From: JASEJA01 sp038872535
GTDB taxonomy: Archaea > Thermoproteota > Bathyarchaeia > Bathyarchaeales > Bathycorpusculaceae
Length of the DNA: 13,320 bases
Assembly (NCBI GenBank): GCA_038872535.1
Contig: JAVZJY010000034.1
Coordinates: forward strand, 1-13,320
Reading direction: 5' to 3'
Shown: one piece after another, positions 12,845-13,320 of the stretch
Numbering within the stretch: position 1 is the first letter of the stretch
Layout of the letters: the number at the start of each line of letters is the position of its first letter
Program-made: the position numbers and the translations under genes
Notes under the pieces: generated by a model
Told to the model about the DNA's origin: nothing
The model's database searches: none
Seen by the model: the letters and a program-made list of their open reading frames with translations, nothing else

Positions 12845-13320
12845 CTAACGGCTGTTTGTTTCTTGGGGTGTGTATTTTTGTTTTCTTGTGGTTGTGAGTT
12901 GTTGTTCTTTTTGGAGTAGGTGTTTGGCTGTTTCGAGGTAGTTTATGAAGTGGTGGAGTTTTTGGTCGGGTGGGTTGTGTTCTTTTAGGAGTTTGGCTAT
13001 GACTTCTTCCATGTTGTTGAGGGTGTTGAAGTCTAGTCCGAGTTTTAGGGCTTCTTCCTGCATTTCGGCTTCTGGGTCAACTTTCCTCATGATGGCGCGT
13101 AGCCTTTCAAACTCGCGTGATAGGCGGCGGTACTCCCTCTTCAAAAGCTCATAGTCTTCAACTCTTTCGACTGCTTCGCCTGCCTGGCTTACCCACCTTT
13201 CAAGGAAGTCGGCCACCACGGCACTTAGAGAGGTGCCCCTTGATACGCACAGCCTTTTAGCCGCCTCAGCCAAGTCTAAGGGAACCCAAAGATGCAGGGA
13301 CACGCCAACTCTCCCACCCA
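12845..13320 (-). CDS. ribbon-helix-helix DNA-binding protein with coiled coil (5' partial)
   Basis: The frame is open to the window edge. From a GTG at 13301-13303 it gives 152 residues, but the five codons before it (GGRVG) continue the predicted beta strand, so the true start probably lies at or just beyond 13320. The N-terminus (VSLHLWVPLDLAEAAKRLC, then RGTSLSAVVADFLERWV) is a strand-helix-helix with the G-T-S-L turn of ribbon-helix-helix (CopG/MetJ-like) dimers. About 50 residues of charged coiled coil follow (LLKREYRRLSREFERLRAIM) and then a basic, glutamine-rich tail. It probably binds DNA as a dimer, as a repressor or architectural protein of a plasmid, virus or chromosomal locus. 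Target unknown. Confidence 0.6.
   Translation of the reverse strand, partial: GGRVGVSLHLWVPLDLAEAAKRLCVSRGTSLSAVVADFLERWVSQAGEAVERVEDYELLKREYRRLSREFERLRAIMRKVDPEAEMQEEALKLGLDFNTLNNMEEVIAKLLKEHNPPDQKLHHFINYLETAKHLLQKEQQLTTTRKQKYTPQETNSR

Noticed and set aside
12945..13154. Plus-strand 69-residue frame
   Set aside because: It is antisense to the ribbon-helix-helix/coiled-coil gene; its serine-rich composition is what an antisense frame would give.
1..13320. CRISPR array, tRNA, rRNA or intact insertion sequence
   Set aside because: No regularly spaced short repeats, cloverleaf, rRNA-like stretch or transposase was seen. The only repeats are within the surface genes.

Overview
The window looks like chromosomal DNA of an uncultured archaeon, most likely a Thermoproteota/Bathyarchaeia-type lineage; this is an inference from style, since no marker gene is present. 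The grounds are AT-rich TATA-like boxes 25-35 bases before starts, one apparently leaderless start, short purine-rich Shine-Dalgarno sites on the large genes, and large secreted proteins built from PKD, CARDB, Ig-like and divergent InlB-type repeats. There is no rRNA, tRNA, CRISPR array or intact transposase.

Bases 1-3412 are an accessory, partly decayed region read almost wholly on the minus strand. From right to left it holds: a frameshifted one-TM membrane protein (2776-3412); a plus-strand C-terminal stub of a NucS-like nuclease (about 2585-2760); a cysteine-rich hydrophobic polypeptide (2248-2592); an overlapping 34-residue membrane peptide (2189-2293); a two-TM protein (1650-2183); a possible small RNA; an overlooked 52-residue peptide with seven cysteines (1337-1495) placed just upstream of a two-TM PH-domain-like protein (888-1301); a frameshifted membrane-protein remnant (643-901); a broken zinc-ribbon gene (269-594); and an intact small zinc-finger protein (35-202). 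Two cysteine-rich peptides, each followed by small membrane proteins, suggest a bacteriocin/immunity-like cassette. This is a hypothesis: no maturation enzyme or dedicated exporter is visible.

Bases 3544-12480 encode the cell envelope. A secreted multidomain protein on minus (unknown beta domain, PKD, InlB-like, CARDB) is divergently transcribed from three tandem plus-strand paralogues (5691-7799, 7917-10202, 10330-12480). The paralogues share a roughly 215-residue repeat block of two Ig-like beta-sandwiches plus an FSG...LPG module. They differ in what follows: nothing, four InlB-like repeats plus Ig and a TM anchor, or three InlB-like repeats plus a helical GFWKHQ domain. DNA-level patches of identity point to recent gene conversion, and the middle paralogue seems to use an ATA start. 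They probably form an extracellular or S-layer-associated surface system, each with its own promoter.

Bases 12481-12844 carry no intact gene: a T-rich terminator, several GC-rich inverted repeats and a short coding remnant. From 12845 to the window edge a ribbon-helix-helix/coiled-coil DNA-binding protein is read on minus and is probably cut off at its 5' end.
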